DNA of 64,000 nt from Acidipropionibacterium virtanenii (lineage in GTDB: Bacteria > Actinomycetota > Actinomycetes > Propionibacteriales > Propionibacteriaceae). The notes beneath the pieces are model-generated. The model did not search any database, was not told the origin of the DNA, and worked only from the letters and a program-made list of their open reading frames with translations. A program made the position numbers and the translations under genes. The stretch spans positions 2,170,001 to 2,234,000 of the forward strand of contig NZ_CP025198.1 of assembly GCF_003325455.1 (NCBI RefSeq), read 5' to 3'. How positions within the stretch are numbered: the stretch's first letter is position 1; each line of letters begins with the position of its first letter. Shown one piece after another: positions 20,373-30,956 of this stretch.

Positions 20373-23300
20373 TCAGGAGGCCCTCCGCGACCTGGCTTCA
20401 GCCGCCCCGGGCTTCCTGTCCGCTGCGACCGCCTTCTTCTTACGGCTCCCCTTCGCCGCCCTGCCCTTCGCCCTGCCCGGTGACTTCGCGTCCTCCGGGG
20501 CCGCGACGAGGGCCGGCTGCTCCCCCACCGGCACCTCCCTACCCTCCAGCGCCTCCTTGAGGAACTGTCCGGTGTAGGAGCCAGGATCGGCAGCCACCTC
20601 CTCAGGGGTTCCCTCGACGACGACCGTGCCTCCGCCCGAACCTCCTTCCGGACCCATGTCGATGAGCCAGTCCGCCGTCTTGATGACGTCGAGATTGTGT
20701 TCGATGACGACCACCGAGTTGCCCTGGTCGACCAGTCGGCCGAGCACCCCCAGAAGCTTGCGGATGTCCTCGAAGTGCAGGCCGGTGGTGGGTTCGTCGA
20801 GCACATACATGGTGTTGCCGGTGGACCGGCGCTGCAGCTCGGAGGCCAGCTTGACCCGCTGCGCCTCTCCCCCGGACAGGGTGGTGGCCGGCTGTCCGAG
20901 CCGGACGTAGCCGAGCCCCACCTCCACCAGGGTCTTGAGATGGCGATGGATCGCGCTGATCGGCTCGAAGAACTCGCAGGCCTCCTCGATGGGCATGTCG
21001 AGCACCTCGGCGATCGTCCTCCCCTTGTAGTGGACCTCGAGGGTCTCACGGTTGTACCGGGCCCCGTGGCACACCTCGCAGGGCACGTAGACGTCCGGCA
21101 GGAAGTTCATCTCGATCTTGATGGTGCCGTCGCCCATGCAGTTCTCGCACCGGCCGCCCTTGATGTTGAAGGAGAACCGGCCCTGCTGATACCCGCGCAC
21201 CTTCGCCTCGGGGGTCTGGGCGAAGAGCCCTCGGATCTTGTCGAAGACGCCGGTGTAGGTCGCCGGGTTGGATCTCGGGGTGCGTCCGATCGGGCTCTGG
21301 TCGACGTGGATCACCTTGTCCACATTCGACACCCCGTTGATCGTGTCATGCTTTCCGGCCACCGCCCGGGCCCCCTGGATCCGGTGGGCCAGTGATCGGT
21401 AGAGGATCTGGTTCACCAGCGTCGACTTGCCCGATCCGCTGACCCCGGTCACGACCACCAGCTGGCCGAGCGGGAAGGAGACGTCGATCCCCCGCAGGTT
21501 GTTCGCCCGGGCTCCGCGGACCACGACCTCGCGGCCGCTGCGGGGACGACGGTGCTCGGGCAGCGGAATGGATCTGCGCCCGGCCAGATAGGCGCCCGTG
21601 ACCGAGTCAGCGCTCTCCAGGAGCTCCTTCACCGGCCCGGACACCACGACCCGGCCACCGTGCTCCCCGGCCCCGGGACCGACGTCGACCACCCAGTCGG
21701 CAACCCGGATGGTGTCCTCGTCGTGCTCGACGACGATCAGGGTGTTGCCGAGATCGCGCAGTCTCAGCAGGGTCTCGATCAATCGGCGGTTGTCGCGCTG
21801 GTGAAGGCCGATGGAGGGCTCGTCGAGCACGTAGAGCACCCCGACCAGGCCGGATCCGATCTGGGTGGCGAGTCTGATCCGCTGCGCCTCTCCGCCGGAC
21901 AGCGATCCCGCCGAGCGGGAGAGGGTGAGATAGTCCAGGCCGACGTCGACCAGGAATCGCAGCCGGGCCCGGACCTCCTTGATGACCCTCTCGGAGATCT
22001 TGAGCTCGCGCGGCGTCATCTCCAGCCCGTCGAGGAAGACCGAGGCCTCACCGATCGACATGTCCGAGACCTCCGCGATCGAGCGCCCGCCGACCGTCAC
22101 CGCCAGGCTGGAGGGCTTGAGACGTCGCCCGTGGCAGGCCGAGCAGGGGCTCTCACGCAGGTAGGCCCCCCACCTCGCCCGGGCCGAGTCGGTCTCGGCC
22201 TCGTCGAACCGGCGTCGCACGTAGTGAAGCGCCCCCTCGTAGTTCTGCGAGTAGCTGCGCACCCGGCCGAACCTGTTCCGGTAGCTGATCATCACCGGAT
22301 CCCCGTCGCCGTGCAGCACCAGCGCCCGGGCCTGTTCCGGAAGATCCTGCCAGGCCAGCTCGGGGTCGAAGCCGTGATCACGGCCCAGGGACTCGAAGAC
22401 GTGCCGGAAATGATTGGCGACCTGCGGGGTGGACCACGGAGCCACCGCCCCGTCGACCAGGCTGACGCCACGATCGGGGACCACCAGGTCGGCATCGACC
22501 TCGAGCGTGGTGCCCAGCCCGGAGCACTGGGGGCAGGCGCCCCATGGACCGTTGAATGAGAACTGCCGGGGCTCCAGCTCGTCCATGTCGATGTCGTGCT
22601 GGTTCGGGCAGGCCATCTTCTCGCTGAATCTGCGGGTACGGTCGCGTGCCTGCTGCTCGCGGTCCACGAAGTCGATCTCCACGACGCCGTGGGCCAGGCC
22701 CAGCGCCGCCTCCACAGACTCGGTGAGTCGCTGCTTGGCAGATTCCTTGACCGCGATCCGGTCGACCACCACCTCGATGTTGTGCTTGCGCTTCTTGTCG
22801 AGGGCGGGCGGATCGTCGAGTCGATGGACCTGGCCGTCCACCCGGACCCGCGTGTAGCCGTCGGTGACGAGCTGGCGGAACAGGTCGACGTACTCCCCCT
22901 TGCGGCCCTGAATGACCGGGGCGAGCACCTGGAAGCGGGTGCCGTCGTCGAGTGCCATCAGACGGTCGACGATCTGCTGCGGGGTCTGCCGGGAGACAGG
23001 TTCCCCGCACACCGGGCAGTGGGGCCTGCCGATACGCGCCCACAGCAGCCGCAGATAGTCGTGGATCTCGGTGATCGTGCCCACCGTCGACCGCGGGTTG
23101 CGTGAGGTGGACTTCTGATCGATCGACACCGCCGGCGAGAGCCCCTCGATGAAGTCGACGTCGGGCTTGTCCATCTGCCCCAGGAACTGGCGGGCGTAGG
23201 AGGACAGGGACTCGACATAACGGCGCTGCCCCTCCGCGAAGATGGTGTCGAAGGCCAACGACGACTTGCCCGATCCCGACAGACCGGTGAACACGATCAT

Positions 23301-23378
23301 GGCGTCGCGCGGCAGCGAGAGGCTGACGTTGCGAAGGTTGTGCTCCCGGGCGCCCCGGACGATGATGCGATCACTCAC
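20373..23378 (-). CDS. uvrA: Excinuclease ABC subunit A
   Basis: DNA-damage sensor of excision repair, a dimeric ABC ATPase. It has two nucleotide-binding domains: Walker [10 protein letters not shown] near residue 30 and GVSGSGKST near 645, each with an LSGGEAQR signature, plus zinc-finger pairs ([25 protein letters not shown]). The last 45 residues are a Lys/Arg/Ala-rich tail. GTG 23378 is preferred to ATG 23387: it matches the family N-terminus ([13 protein letters not shown]), and a TACCAT -10 ends 7 bases upstream, overlapping the ATG. A PafBC-type promoter precedes it. Confidence 0.96.
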   Translation of the reverse strand: MSDRIIVRGAREHNLRNVSLSLPRDAMIVFTGLSGSGKSSLAFDTIFAEGQRRYVESLSSYARQFLGQMDKPDVDFIEGLSPAVSIDQKSTSRNPRSTVGTITEIHDYLRLLWARIGRPHCPVCGEPVSRQTPQQIVDRLMALDDGTRFQVLAPVIQGRKGEYVDLFRQLVTDGYTRVRVDGQVHRLDDPPALDKKRKHNIEVVVDRIAVKESAKQRLTESVEAALGLAHGVVEIDFVDREQQARDRTRRFSEKMACPNQHDIDMDELEPRQFSFNGPWGACPQCSGLGTTLEVDADLVVPDRGVSLVDGAVAPWSTPQVANHFRHVFESLGRDHGFDPELAWQDLPEQARALVLHGDGDPVMISYRNRFGRVRSYSQNYEGALHYVRRRFDEAETDSARARWGAYLRESPCSACHGRRLKPSSLAVTVGGRSIAEVSDMSIGEASVFLDGLEMTPRELKISERVIKEVRARLRFLVDVGLDYLTLSRSAGSLSGGEAQRIRLATQIGSGLVGVLYVLDEPSIGLHQRDNRRLIETLLRLRDLGNTLIVVEHDEDTIRVADWVVDVGPGAGEHGGRVVVSGPVKELLESADSVTGAYLAGRRSIPLPEHRRPRSGREVVVRGARANNLRGIDVSFPLGQLVVVTGVSGSGKSTLVNQILYRSLAHRIQGARAVAGKHDTINGVSNVDKVIHVDQSPIGRTPRSNPATYTGVFDKIRGLFAQTPEAKVRGYQQGRFSFNIKGGRCENCMGDGTIKIEMNFLPDVYVPCEVCHGARYNRETLEVHYKGRTIAEVLDMPIEEACEFFEPISAIHRHLKTLVEVGLGYVRLGQPATTLSGGEAQRVKLASELQRRSTGNTMYVLDEPTTGLHFEDIRKLLGVLGRLVDQGNSVVVIEHNLDVIKTADWLIDMGPEGGSGGGTVVVEGTPEEVAADPGSYTGQFLKEALEGREVPVGEQPALVAAPEDAKSPGRAKGRAAKGSRKKKAVAADRKPGAAEARSRRAS

Positions 23379-23385
23379 GGGCTTC

Positions 23386-23408
23386 ATGGTAGGGGCACCC
23401 TCCGACAC
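23386..23408 (-). promoter_or_regulatory. RecA-NDp/PafBC-type promoter of uvrA
   Basis: On the minus strand GTGTCGGAG, 8 bases, then TACCAT, then 7 bases to GTG 23378. The mycobacterial RecA-independent damage promoter is TTGTCRGTG-N8-TANNNT; 7 of 9 positions match, with exact spacing. Nearly the same layout precedes uvrB and polA. Confidence 0.7.
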
Positions 23409-23496
23409 TTCCGCCGCCGGTCCGCGAGTGGCGAACCTCACAGTTCCACCACCCCCCGGGTATCGGCTTCCGGCTTCGCCCACTACCGTGGATCGC

Positions 23497-24237
23497 ATGA
23501 CTTCACCGACGCGGACCGACTCGCTGACCATCAGCGGGGAGATGGCCGAGGTCCGCGCCGTCAAGCTCGAGGCGACCCAGCGCCTGCTCGGATCCGCCAT
23601 GGGGGTCTCGGACGAGCAGTGGCAGTCTCCCAGTCACCTCCCCGGCTGGACCCGCGCCCACGTGGCCACCCATCTGGCCCGCAACGCCGATGCGCTGGCA
23701 GGTCTGGTCAAAGCCGTCTCCCGGGGGGAGCACCCGCCTCTCTACCCGTCGATCTCCGACCGCGACCGGGAGATCGAGCGGGGGTCGGAGCGTGGCGGCC
23801 TGGAACTCCAGATCGACCTGGACACCAGCGCCGGTCGCCTCCACGAGGCATTCGACCAGCTCATCTCGCTGAAGGGCCCCACACCGGTGGAACTGGCCGC
23901 AGGGGTGGTGGTCGACGCGACCCAGCTCCCGGCGGTGCGCCTGGCCGAGGTGCTGCTCCATCACGTCGATCTCGACGTCGGATTCGGTATGCGCGACATT
24001 TCCGGTCGCGCCGCCCGTTGGCTCCTCGAATGGGTGTGCTTCCGGCTGAAGCACCGGCCCGGCACACCGGCGATGCGGGTGCTCAGTTCATCCGGGCTCT
24101 CGGAACGGGTCGGCGGATCGGGATTCGCGACCACCATCCGCGGCGGGGACGCCGAGCTGGCCGGCTGGCTCTCGGGCCGTGATGGCACCGATGGCCTCAA
24201 CGGCGCCGAGGCCATCGCCCTGCCCATCCTGGGCTGA
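23497..24237 (+). CDS. DinB/maleylpyruvate isomerase-like mycothiol-dependent enzyme
   Basis: A 246-residue protein of the MDMPI/DinB-like fold, common in mycothiol-producing actinobacteria. The N-terminal domain has [20 protein letters not shown], with a His that is typically a metal ligand, and [13 protein letters not shown] near 155 supplies further His/Asp ligands. A small C-terminal domain follows. The substrate is unknown; DNA repair is not implied. The ATG at 23497 has a TACCGT hexamer 7 bases upstream and no Shine-Dalgarno. It diverges from uvrA. Confidence 0.85.
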   Translation: MTSPTRTDSLTISGEMAEVRAVKLEATQRLLGSAMGVSDEQWQSPSHLPGWTRAHVATHLARNADALAGLVKAVSRGEHPPLYPSISDRDREIERGSERGGLELQIDLDTSAGRLHEAFDQLISLKGPTPVELAAGVVVDATQLPAVRLAEVLLHHVDLDVGFGMRDISGRAARWLLEWVCFRLKHRPGTPAMRVLSSSGLSERVGGSGFATTIRGGDAELAGWLSGRDGTDGLNGAEAIALPILG

Positions 24238-24274
24238 ACCTGAAGCCGCGGGCCCCGCCTCGTCGGATCGGCGA

Positions 24275-25267
24275 TCAGCTGCCGGCCGCGTCGGCCCCGC
24301 GTCCCACCCGTCGGGAATGGATGATGCTTGTCACGGCTGTGACGAGCAGGGTCACCACGATGACTGCCAGCGACACCTCCACCGAGATCTCGGTGCGGAC
24401 TCCGAACCATCTCTGGTCCAGACCGTAGTGATGGAGGGCGTGCAGGATGAGTTTGACCGAGATGAAACCGAGGATCACCGACAGCCCCAGCGGCAGGTAG
24501 ACGAGCTTGTGGAGCAGGTTGCCGAGCAGGAAGTACAGCTGCCGCAGCCCCATCAGCGCGAACACATTGGCGGTGAAGATGAGGTAGGCCTCCCCGGTCA
24601 GCCCGTAGCTCGCCGGAATGGAGTCCAGCGCGAAGAGCAGGTCGGCGGTGCTCAGCGCCAGCACCACGATGAAGAGCGAGGTCGCGAGGATCTTGCCGTC
24701 CTCGCGTACGAACATCGCTGCGCCGCGGTAGTCGCCGGTGGCCGGCAGGTGCTTACGGACCCATCGCATCACGGCGTTGTCGCCCGCGTCCTCGTCCTCC
24801 GGAGTCTTGCGCAGGTAGTCGCGCACCAGGCCGATCGCCGAGTACAGCAGGAAGGCCCCGAACAGGAAGAACACCCAGGCCCAGGCGTTGAGGACGGCCT
24901 GCCCGAGTCCGATGAAGACTCCCCGGAACAGCAGTGCCACCATGATGCCCACCAGCAGGGTGAACTGCTGGAGGTAACCGGGGACCTTGAACTTCGTCAT
25001 GAGGATGATGAATATGAACAGGTTGTCCAGCGACAGGCTGTACTCGGTCAACCAGACCGCGAAGAACTGTTTGCCGAACTCCCCGCCGGAGGCTCCGATC
25101 ACTCCCAGTCCGAACAGCACCGCCAGCACGACGTACAGACCGATGAATGACACGCATTCCTTCATCGTCGGCATGTGCGGCCGACGTCCGAGGATCAGCG
25201 CATCGGCCAGCAGCAGTGCCACCATGATGACGATCGTGACTATCCAGATATAGGGGTGAACGTGCAC
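24275..25267 (-). CDS. TerC family integral membrane protein (probable Mn(II) exporter)
   Basis: A 330-residue protein with about eight or nine transmembrane helices. Family motifs are YSLSLDNLFIFI near residue 80 and STADLLFALDSIPA near 215, whose acidic residues lie in membrane helices. TerC/Alx-type proteins export manganese or load exoenzymes. The start is GTG at 25267 with a GGAGG Shine-Dalgarno 5 bases before. A manganese riboswitch (25287-25412) lies directly upstream, which strongly supports a manganese role. Confidence 0.92.
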   Translation of the reverse strand: MHVHPYIWIVTIVIMVALLLADALILGRRPHMPTMKECVSFIGLYVVLAVLFGLGVIGASGGEFGKQFFAVWLTEYSLSLDNLFIFIILMTKFKVPGYLQQFTLLVGIMVALLFRGVFIGLGQAVLNAWAWVFFLFGAFLLYSAIGLVRDYLRKTPEDEDAGDNAVMRWVRKHLPATGDYRGAAMFVREDGKILATSLFIVVLALSTADLLFALDSIPASYGLTGEAYLIFTANVFALMGLRQLYFLLGNLLHKLVYLPLGLSVILGFISVKLILHALHHYGLDQRWFGVRTEISVEVSLAVIVVTLLVTAVTSIIHSRRVGRGADAAGS

Positions 25268-25286
25268 CGGGCCTCCAGGGGTGGTT

Positions 25287-25412
25287 CAAGGTCCGGAGGT
25301 CTCGTCCGCCCCGCCGGCCTGGGTGGCCGGTGTGCCGGGACTGCGTGGCCGGGGCGCGATGGCGCGACCGTGGTGACGACCACAGCGTTCTCAGGAGTAC
25401 TCCCCTCCAAGT
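25287..25412 (-). ncRNA. yybP-ykoY manganese riboswitch
   Basis: The minus-strand leader of terC contains GGGGAGTACTCC at the 5' side, GGTCGTCACCACGGTC in the middle and GGACGAGACCTCCGG at the 3' side. These fit the conserved 5' and 3' loop strands of the yybP-ykoY class, which binds Mn(II). ACCTCC could pair with the terC GGAGG, suggesting control of translation. Boundaries are approximate. Confidence 0.82.
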
Positions 25413-25436
25413 GAGTAAGTCTGGCACTGCGACGGC

Positions 25437-25486
25437 CGTTCCGAAAACCGGGCGGCGGGGCTCTTGGCGCCTCAGGCCCCGGAACG
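25437..25486 (-). terminator. Possible bipartite hairpin after uvrB
   Basis: A 7-bp outer stem (25437-25443 with 25480-25486) encloses an inner G/C pairing. It starts 3 bases after the uvrB stop and ends before the terC riboswitch. Weaker than the other hairpins. Confidence 0.45.
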
Positions 25487-25488
25487 CC

Positions 25489-27573
25489 TCATCTGGCGGC
25501 CTCCACCATCTGCCGCAACTCCTGTTTCAGATCGGCGATCTCGTCGCGCAGCCGAGCCGCGACCTCGAACTTGAGGTCCCCCGCGGCCTCGCGCATCTCG
25601 GCGCTCAGCTCGACGATGAGATCGCCGAGCTGGGATGCGGCCATCTTCGACGTGTCGAGACTGCGGCGGCCCTCCATTCCGGCGGCGTCCGAGGACGACC
25701 TGCCCCCGGTCACCGAGGACACCAGAGCGCTGGTGTCGGCCTCCTCGCGGGCCAGCATCTCGGTGATGTCGCCGATCTTCTTGCGCAGCGGCTGCGGGTC
25801 TATCCCGTGCTCGGTGTTGTACGCCATCTGGATCTCGCGGCGCCTGTTCGTCTCGTCGATCGCCACCCGCATCGAGTCGGTGATGGCGTCGGCGTACATG
25901 TGGACCTGCCCGTTCACATTCCGCGCCGCGCGGCCGACAGTCTGGATCAGGGACCGCTCCGACCGGAGGAAACCCTCCTTGTCGGCGTCGAGGATGGCGA
26001 CCAGGGAGACCTCGGGAAGATCGAGTCCCTCGCGCAACAGGTTGATGCCGACAAGGACGTCGAACTCGCCCGTCCGCAGCTGCTTGAGCAGTTCGATGCG
26101 TTTGAGGGTGTCGATCTCGGAGTGCAGGTAGCGGGTCCTGATGCCGTGCTCCATGAGGTAGTCGGTGAGATCCTCGGCCATCTTCTTGGTGAGTGTCGTC
26201 ACCAGGATCCGCTCCTGCTTGTCCACCCGGGTGCGGATCTCCCCCATCAGGTCGTCGATCTGGCCCTTGGTGGATTTCACGATGATCTCCGGGTCGATCA
26301 GCCCGGTGGGACGGATGATCTGCTCGACGACGCCGTCGGACCGTTCCTGCTCGTACGATCCGGGGGTGGCCGAGAGATACACCGTCTGGCCGATCCGGCG
26401 CACGAACTCGTCGAACTTGAGCGGTCGGTTGTCCATCGCGCTGGGCAGCCGGAAGCCGTGCTCCACCAGGGTGCGCTTGCGGCTCATGTCGCCCTCGTAC
26501 ATCCCGCCGATCTGCGGGATCGTCACATGGGACTCGTCGACCACCAGCAGGAAGTCCTCGGGAAAGTAGTCGAGGAGGCAGTTCGGGGCCGATCCGGGCT
26601 CGCGCCCGTCGATATGACGGGAGTAGTTCTCGATACCGGCACAGCTTCCCACCTGCCGCATCATCTCGACGTCGTAGTTCGTGCGCATCTTGAGCCGCTG
26701 GGCCTCCAGCAGCTTGCCGTCGCGTTCGAGGACCGCCAGACGGTCGGCCAGCTCGGCCTCGATGCCCCTGATGGCCCGCTCCATCCGCTCCGGGCCGGCG
26801 ACGTAGTGGGTGGCCGGGAAGACGTAGACCTCCTGGTCCTCGCTGATCACCTCGCCGGTGAGCGGATGCAGCGTGGTGAGAGCCTCGATCTCGTCACCGA
26901 AGAACTCGACCCGCAGGGCGTTCTCCTCGTACATCGGGAAGATCTCCAGGGTGTCGCCCCGGACCCGGAAGGTGCCGCGCTCCCCGGCCAGGTCGTTGCG
27001 CACGTACTGCTCGGTGACCAGGGAGCGCAGCAGCTCATTGCGGTCCCACTCCTGGCCGACGCGCAGGGTCACCATCCGGTCGACGTACTCCTGGGGCGTG
27101 CCCAGGCCGTAGATGGCCGAGACGGTGGCCACCACGATGACGTCGCGGCGGGTGAGCAGCGAGTTGGTGGCCGAATGGCGCAGCCTCTCGACCTCCTCGT
27201 TGAGGCTGGAGTCCTTCTCGATGTAGGTGTCGCTCTGGGGGATGTACGCCTCGGGCTGGTAGTAGTCGTAGTACGAGACGAAGTACTCGACGGCGTTGTC
27301 GGGGAAGAAGGTGCGCAGCTCCTGGGCGAACTGCGCCGCCAGGGTCTTGTTCGGCTGCATCACCAGAATCGGACGCTGCACGCGTTCGGCCAGCCAGGCC
27401 ACCGTGGCGGTCTTACCGGTGCCGGTGGCGCCGAGCAGCACGACGTCCTGCTCCCCGTTCGTCAGGCGCTCCTCCAGTTCGTCGATGGCCTTCGGCTGGT
27501 CGCCGGAGGGCTCGAAATCGCTGACGACGTGGAAGGGGGCGACACGACGAGTGAGATCAGTGACCGGACGCAT
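25489..27573 (-). CDS. uvrB: Excinuclease ABC subunit B
   Basis: Helicase-like damage verifier of excision repair. The 694-residue protein has Walker [14 protein letters not shown] near residue 40, the beta-hairpin region [16 protein letters not shown] near 95, helicase motifs including [12 protein letters not shown] and QTVGRAARN, and a C-terminal UVR domain ([18 protein letters not shown]) for UvrC contact. The ATG at 27573 is exactly 7 bases after a TAGTCT -10, and no Shine-Dalgarno is present. A PafBC-type promoter precedes it. The coaE stop is 60 bases upstream. Confidence 0.97.
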   Translation of the reverse strand: MRPVTDLTRRVAPFHVVSDFEPSGDQPKAIDELEERLTNGEQDVVLLGATGTGKTATVAWLAERVQRPILVMQPNKTLAAQFAQELRTFFPDNAVEYFVSYYDYYQPEAYIPQSDTYIEKDSSLNEEVERLRHSATNSLLTRRDVIVVATVSAIYGLGTPQEYVDRMVTLRVGQEWDRNELLRSLVTEQYVRNDLAGERGTFRVRGDTLEIFPMYEENALRVEFFGDEIEALTTLHPLTGEVISEDQEVYVFPATHYVAGPERMERAIRGIEAELADRLAVLERDGKLLEAQRLKMRTNYDVEMMRQVGSCAGIENYSRHIDGREPGSAPNCLLDYFPEDFLLVVDESHVTIPQIGGMYEGDMSRKRTLVEHGFRLPSAMDNRPLKFDEFVRRIGQTVYLSATPGSYEQERSDGVVEQIIRPTGLIDPEIIVKSTKGQIDDLMGEIRTRVDKQERILVTTLTKKMAEDLTDYLMEHGIRTRYLHSEIDTLKRIELLKQLRTGEFDVLVGINLLREGLDLPEVSLVAILDADKEGFLRSERSLIQTVGRAARNVNGQVHMYADAITDSMRVAIDETNRRREIQMAYNTEHGIDPQPLRKKIGDITEMLAREEADTSALVSSVTGGRSSSDAAGMEGRRSLDTSKMAASQLGDLIVELSAEMREAAGDLKFEVAARLRDEIADLKQELRQMVEAAR

Positions 27574-27580
27574 GGACACC

Positions 27581-27603
27581 AGACTAGGCGCCTTCACGGA
27601 CAG
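27581..27603 (-). promoter_or_regulatory. RecA-NDp/PafBC-type promoter of uvrB
   Basis: On the minus strand CTGTCCGTG, 8 bases, TAGTCT, then 7 bases to the ATG. Seven of nine positions match TTGTCRGTG and the spacing is exact. It lies in the coaE-uvrB gap, so uvrB can be damage-induced independently of coaE. Confidence 0.68.
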
Positions 27604-27633
27604 TTCTCTGACAGGAGAGACCGGATCGGGCAA

Positions 27634-28272
27634 TCAGGACCACGACACCTCCTGGAGCCTTTCCCACAACCCATCGACGACGCCGGGCAGGGCGCTCAAC
27701 GGCCCCGATGTGTCGATGACGATATCGGCCACGGCCAGTCTCTGCTCCCGGGTGGCCTGGGCCGAGAGCCTGGACCGCGCCTGGTCCTCGCTCATCCCGT
27801 CGCGCTCCATCGCTCTGCGGACCTGCTCGTCGGGATCGATATCGGTGACGATCACGACGTCGAAGCCGCCCACCAGATCGGCCTCGATGAGCAGCGGGAC
27901 GTCGTGGACGACGACCTGCTGCGGAGGCGCCGAGGCCTCGCGGCGATCCGCCTCGGCCAGCACCAGCGGGTGGATGATCCCCTCCAGCCGCGCGCGCCCC
28001 GACGGATCGGCGAACACCAGCCCGGCCAGCGCCGCCCGGTCAAGCCCGCCGTCCTCGGCCACCACCTCCGACCCGAAGGTCTCCGCGACCAGTCTCAGCC
28101 CCTCTGTACCCGGCTCCACCACCTCGTGGGAGAGCCCGTCGTAGTCGACCAGCATGGCCCCGTGGCCGGCCAGCAGCCTCCCGACGGTCGACTTCCCGCT
28201 GGCGATCCCCCCTGTCAGGGCGATCCGGCGGCGTCGTCCCACTGCCGCGGGGACCGCGTGGTCCGGGCTCAC
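27634..28272 (-). CDS. coaE: Dephospho-CoA kinase
   Basis: Phosphorylates dephospho-CoA in the last step of CoA synthesis. The 212-residue protein has the P-loop LTGGIASGKST near residue 20, the segment LVDYDGLSHEVVEPG and VVVHDVPLLIEADL. The start is GTG at 28272 with an excellent GGAGGAG Shine-Dalgarno, chosen over an upstream in-frame codon. The order rpsA-coaE-uvrB is conserved in actinobacteria. Confidence 0.95.
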   Translation of the reverse strand: MSPDHAVPAAVGRRRRIALTGGIASGKSTVGRLLAGHGAMLVDYDGLSHEVVEPGTEGLRLVAETFGSEVVAEDGGLDRAALAGLVFADPSGRARLEGIIHPLVLAEADRREASAPPQQVVVHDVPLLIEADLVGGFDVVIVTDIDPDEQVRRAMERDGMSEDQARSRLSAQATREQRLAVADIVIDTSGPLSALPGVVDGLWERLQEVSWS

Positions 28273-28293
28273 GGATGCTCCTCCCAGAAGACG

Positions 28294-28333
28294 GGTGTGG
28301 GCCCCGTCCGGAAGCCCGGACGAGGCCCACACC
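28294..28333 (-). terminator. Strong hairpin between rpsA and coaE
   Basis: An 18-bp stem with one mismatch (28294-28311 with 28316-28333) and an AAGC loop lies 23 bases after the rpsA stop and about 20 before the coaE start. Probably an rpsA terminator or attenuator. No U tract. Confidence 0.72.
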
Positions 28334-28356
28334 GATGTGATCTCTCAGCGTTCCGC

Positions 28357-29868
28357 TCAGGCGCCGGTCAGCTTGTCGCGCAGAGCCTGCAGGGCCTCGT
28401 CGGAGGCCAGCGAACCCTCGCCCTCGGCGGGCTGCGAGGCGTAGCCCGCGGAAGAGCTGCTGGAGCTCGAGACCGTGGCGTCGTGCTCGGCCTCCTCGGC
28501 AGCGACGACCTGCTTCTTGTGAGCCTCCCAACGGGCCTGGGCCTCGGCGTACTGCTGCTCCCAGGCGATCCGCTGCTCGTCGTAGCCCGGCTTCCACTCG
28601 TTGGTCTCCGGATCGAAGCCCTCGGGGTAGATGTAGTTGCCGTCCTCGTCGTAGGAGGCGGTCATGCCGTACAGCGACGGGTCGAACTCGTCGGAGTCGA
28701 CGTCGATGCCCTCGTTGGCCTGCTTGAGGGACAGCGAGATGCGACGACGGTCCAGGTCGATGTCGATGATCTTGACCATGACCTCCTGGCCGACCGAGAC
28801 GATCTGCTCGGGCAGGTCGACGTGACGCTCAGCCAGTTCGGAGACGTGCACCAGGCCCTCGATGCCGTCCTCGACACGCACGAAGGCGCCGAAGGGAACG
28901 AGCTTGGTGACCTTGCCGGGCACGATCTGACCGATCTGGTGCAGGCGGGCGAAGGCCTGCCACGGATCCTCCTGGGTGGCCTTGAGTGACAGCGAGACGC
29001 GCTCGCGATCCATGTCGACGTCCAGCACCTCGACGGTGACCGGCTGACCGACCTCGACGACCTCGCTCGGGTGATCGATGTGCTTCCAGGACAGCTCGGA
29101 GACGTGCACCAGACCGTCCACCCCGCCCAGATCGACGAAAGCGCCGAAGTTGACGATGGAGGAGACGACGCCCTTGCGGATCTGGCCCTTCTGCAGCTGC
29201 TGCAGGAAGTTGTGACGCACCTCGGACTGGGTCTGCTCCAGCCAGGCGCGGCGCGACAGGACCACATTGTTGCGGTTCTTGTCGAGCTCGATGATCTTGG
29301 CCTCGATCTCCTGGCCCACGTAGGGCTGGAGGTCGCGGACGCGACGCATCTCGACCAGGGACGCCGGCAGGAAGCCACGCAGGCCGATGTCGACGATCAG
29401 GCCGCCCTTGACGACCTCGATGACGGTGCCGTTGACGACCCCGTCATCGTCCTTGATCTTCTCGATCGTGCCCCAGGCGCGCTCGTACTGGGCGCGCTTC
29501 TTGGACAGGATCAGACGACCCTCCTTGTCCTCCTTCTGCTGGACAAGAGCCTCGATCTCATCGCCGACCTGAACGACCTCGAAGGGGTCGACGTCGTGCT
29601 TGATGGAGAGTTCCTTGGAGGGGATGACGCCCTCGGTCTTGTAGCCGATATCGAGGAGAACCTCGTCCCGGTCGACCTTGACGACGGTGCCGGTGACTAT
29701 GTCGCCGTCATTGAAATACTTGATGGTGGCGTCCACCGCGGCCATGAAGGCCTCAGGGCTGCCCAGGTCGTCAACGGTGACCGAGTCTTTCGCGGTCGCG
29801 GTGGCGGCAGTCTGCTGGTCGCTGGCGGCGACCGTGTTCGAGGTGGAGGCCTCAGTGGAGGAGGTCAT
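28357..29868 (-). CDS. rpsA: 30S ribosomal protein S1
   Basis: mRNA-binding ribosomal protein. The 503 residues contain four S1 domains, near 50-120, 138-200, 216-286 and 303-373; the last two have the conserved GxVxxxxxFGAFV pattern and GLVHVSEL. The C-terminal 125 residues are acidic and Ser-rich and not S1-like. The ATG at 29868 has GGAG 9 bases upstream; actinobacterial S1 lacks the six-domain form of E. coli. Highly expressed; upstream leader is over 200 bases if transcription starts near the AT-rich patch at 29998-30012. Confidence 0.96.
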   Translation of the reverse strand: MTSSTEASTSNTVAASDQQTAATATAKDSVTVDDLGSPEAFMAAVDATIKYFNDGDIVTGTVVKVDRDEVLLDIGYKTEGVIPSKELSIKHDVDPFEVVQVGDEIEALVQQKEDKEGRLILSKKRAQYERAWGTIEKIKDDDGVVNGTVIEVVKGGLIVDIGLRGFLPASLVEMRRVRDLQPYVGQEIEAKIIELDKNRNNVVLSRRAWLEQTQSEVRHNFLQQLQKGQIRKGVVSSIVNFGAFVDLGGVDGLVHVSELSWKHIDHPSEVVEVGQPVTVEVLDVDMDRERVSLSLKATQEDPWQAFARLHQIGQIVPGKVTKLVPFGAFVRVEDGIEGLVHVSELAERHVDLPEQIVSVGQEVMVKIIDIDLDRRRISLSLKQANEGIDVDSDEFDPSLYGMTASYDEDGNYIYPEGFDPETNEWKPGYDEQRIAWEQQYAEAQARWEAHKKQVVAAEEAEHDATVSSSSSSSAGYASQPAEGEGSLASDEALQALRDKLTGA

Positions 29869-30189
29869 GTAGTAGGGCTCCGATTGGTGTGTGATGTGCA
29901 AGCTCCGCACCATGTCCCCCACCGGTCCACGCCGACCGGACTGGCGGCCCGAGGTGCGGATCAGCGAACGTGACCTACTCCGTCTGAAGCCACGCAGGCC
30001 ATAATGCAGAGTACACACTACCCCGGTGCGCAACAGACCGGCAAACGATGCCCGGTCACCTGCTGTCCACCTCGCCGCCACCTTCTTGGTCTAGCCTGTG
30101 TGCCCGCGAGCCGGAGTCCGGCGCCGCACCGCACGCGAGCGTCCAGAGCCGGCCCACTGACCGGCCCATTGATCGGAGGATCACGCGAT
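29869..30189. other. Intergenic region between divergent rpsA and sortase
   Basis: No gene is seen in these 321 bases. It must hold promoters for both flanking genes. An AT-rich patch near 29998-30012 reads CATTAT on the minus strand and CATAAT on the plus. A short inverted repeat CCGGTC/GACCGG lies at 29922-29939 in the rpsA leader. No convincing -35 was found. Confidence 0.5.
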
Positions 30190-30921
30190 ATGAGCCAGAA
30201 CCCCCGCCCCGAGCAGCACACCGGTCGTTCAGCGGCGGCACGGGTCATCGGCATCATCCTGGCGATCGTGCTCATCGCCGCGGTCGGGGTCATGGCCTGG
30301 CAGCAGACGCAGACTCGCGACGTCCCCCGGCAGGCCACCACCAGCCGGTCAGCACCTGCGACGGCGGCCACCACCGCATCTCCCACGCCGAGCCGTGCCG
30401 CCACGCCCAGCCCGACGGCGGCCGTCCCGGCAGGTTGCATGGCGTCCCAGCGGCCCATCACCCCGTCCACCATGAAGATCGATCGTATGAAGGTGTCGAG
30501 CCCGGTGCTCTCACTCGGGCTGGACGCCGACAACGCCGCGGCCGCACCGCCCAAGAATGAGCCGCGCACCGTCGCCTGGTACAACCGCGGCCCCCGGCCC
30601 GGCAGCGCCAAGGGCAAGGTCGTGCTGTCGATCCACACGTACCACACCGGCGGGGCTCTGGGGAATGAGCTCGCCCAGGCCGACAGCGGGCTCACCAAGG
30701 GTGACCTGATCCGCATGGCGGACTCCTCCGGCCACCAGGCGTGCTACCGCTACGACCACCGCATCAAGGTCAAGGTCACGGACTACGATCCTGAGTCCGA
30801 CATCATCTATGCCGACTCCGGGGCCCCGATGCTCGCCATCGTCATCTGCTGGGACTACGACGCCTCGCGCAGCGACTGGGACTCGCGTTTCGTCTTCTAC
30901 GCGACACCCGTGACGGCGTGA
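30190..30921 (+). CDS. Class F sortase
   Basis: Membrane-anchored cysteine transpeptidase predicted to attach surface proteins to peptidoglycan. Its 243 residues start with a cytoplasmic tail and one transmembrane helix (residues 18-37), then a Ser/Thr/Pro-rich linker to about 85. The sortase domain has the catalytic His in IHTYHTGGALGNEL, the Cys in LAIVICWDYD near 220 and the Arg in DSRFVFYA. The ATG at 30190 has a GGAGGA Shine-Dalgarno. No LPxTG-type substrate is adjacent, typical of orphan actinobacterial class F enzymes. Confidence 0.88.
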   Translation: MSQNPRPEQHTGRSAAARVIGIILAIVLIAAVGVMAWQQTQTRDVPRQATTSRSAPATAATTASPTPSRAATPSPTAAVPAGCMASQRPITPSTMKIDRMKVSSPVLSLGLDADNAAAAPPKNEPRTVAWYNRGPRPGSAKGKVVLSIHTYHTGGALGNELAQADSGLTKGDLIRMADSSGHQACYRYDHRIKVKVTDYDPESDIIYADSGAPMLAIVICWDYDASRSDWDSRFVFYATPVTA

Positions 30922-30956
30922 CGCCGAGGGGCTCGCGACAGGAACCCCCTTCGCGG

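Noticed and set aside
25330-28989. A 1219-codon open frame on the plus strand
   Set aside because: It is antisense to uvrB, coaE and rpsA, has the repetitive composition of a shadow frame in high-G+C DNA and no recognisable domain.
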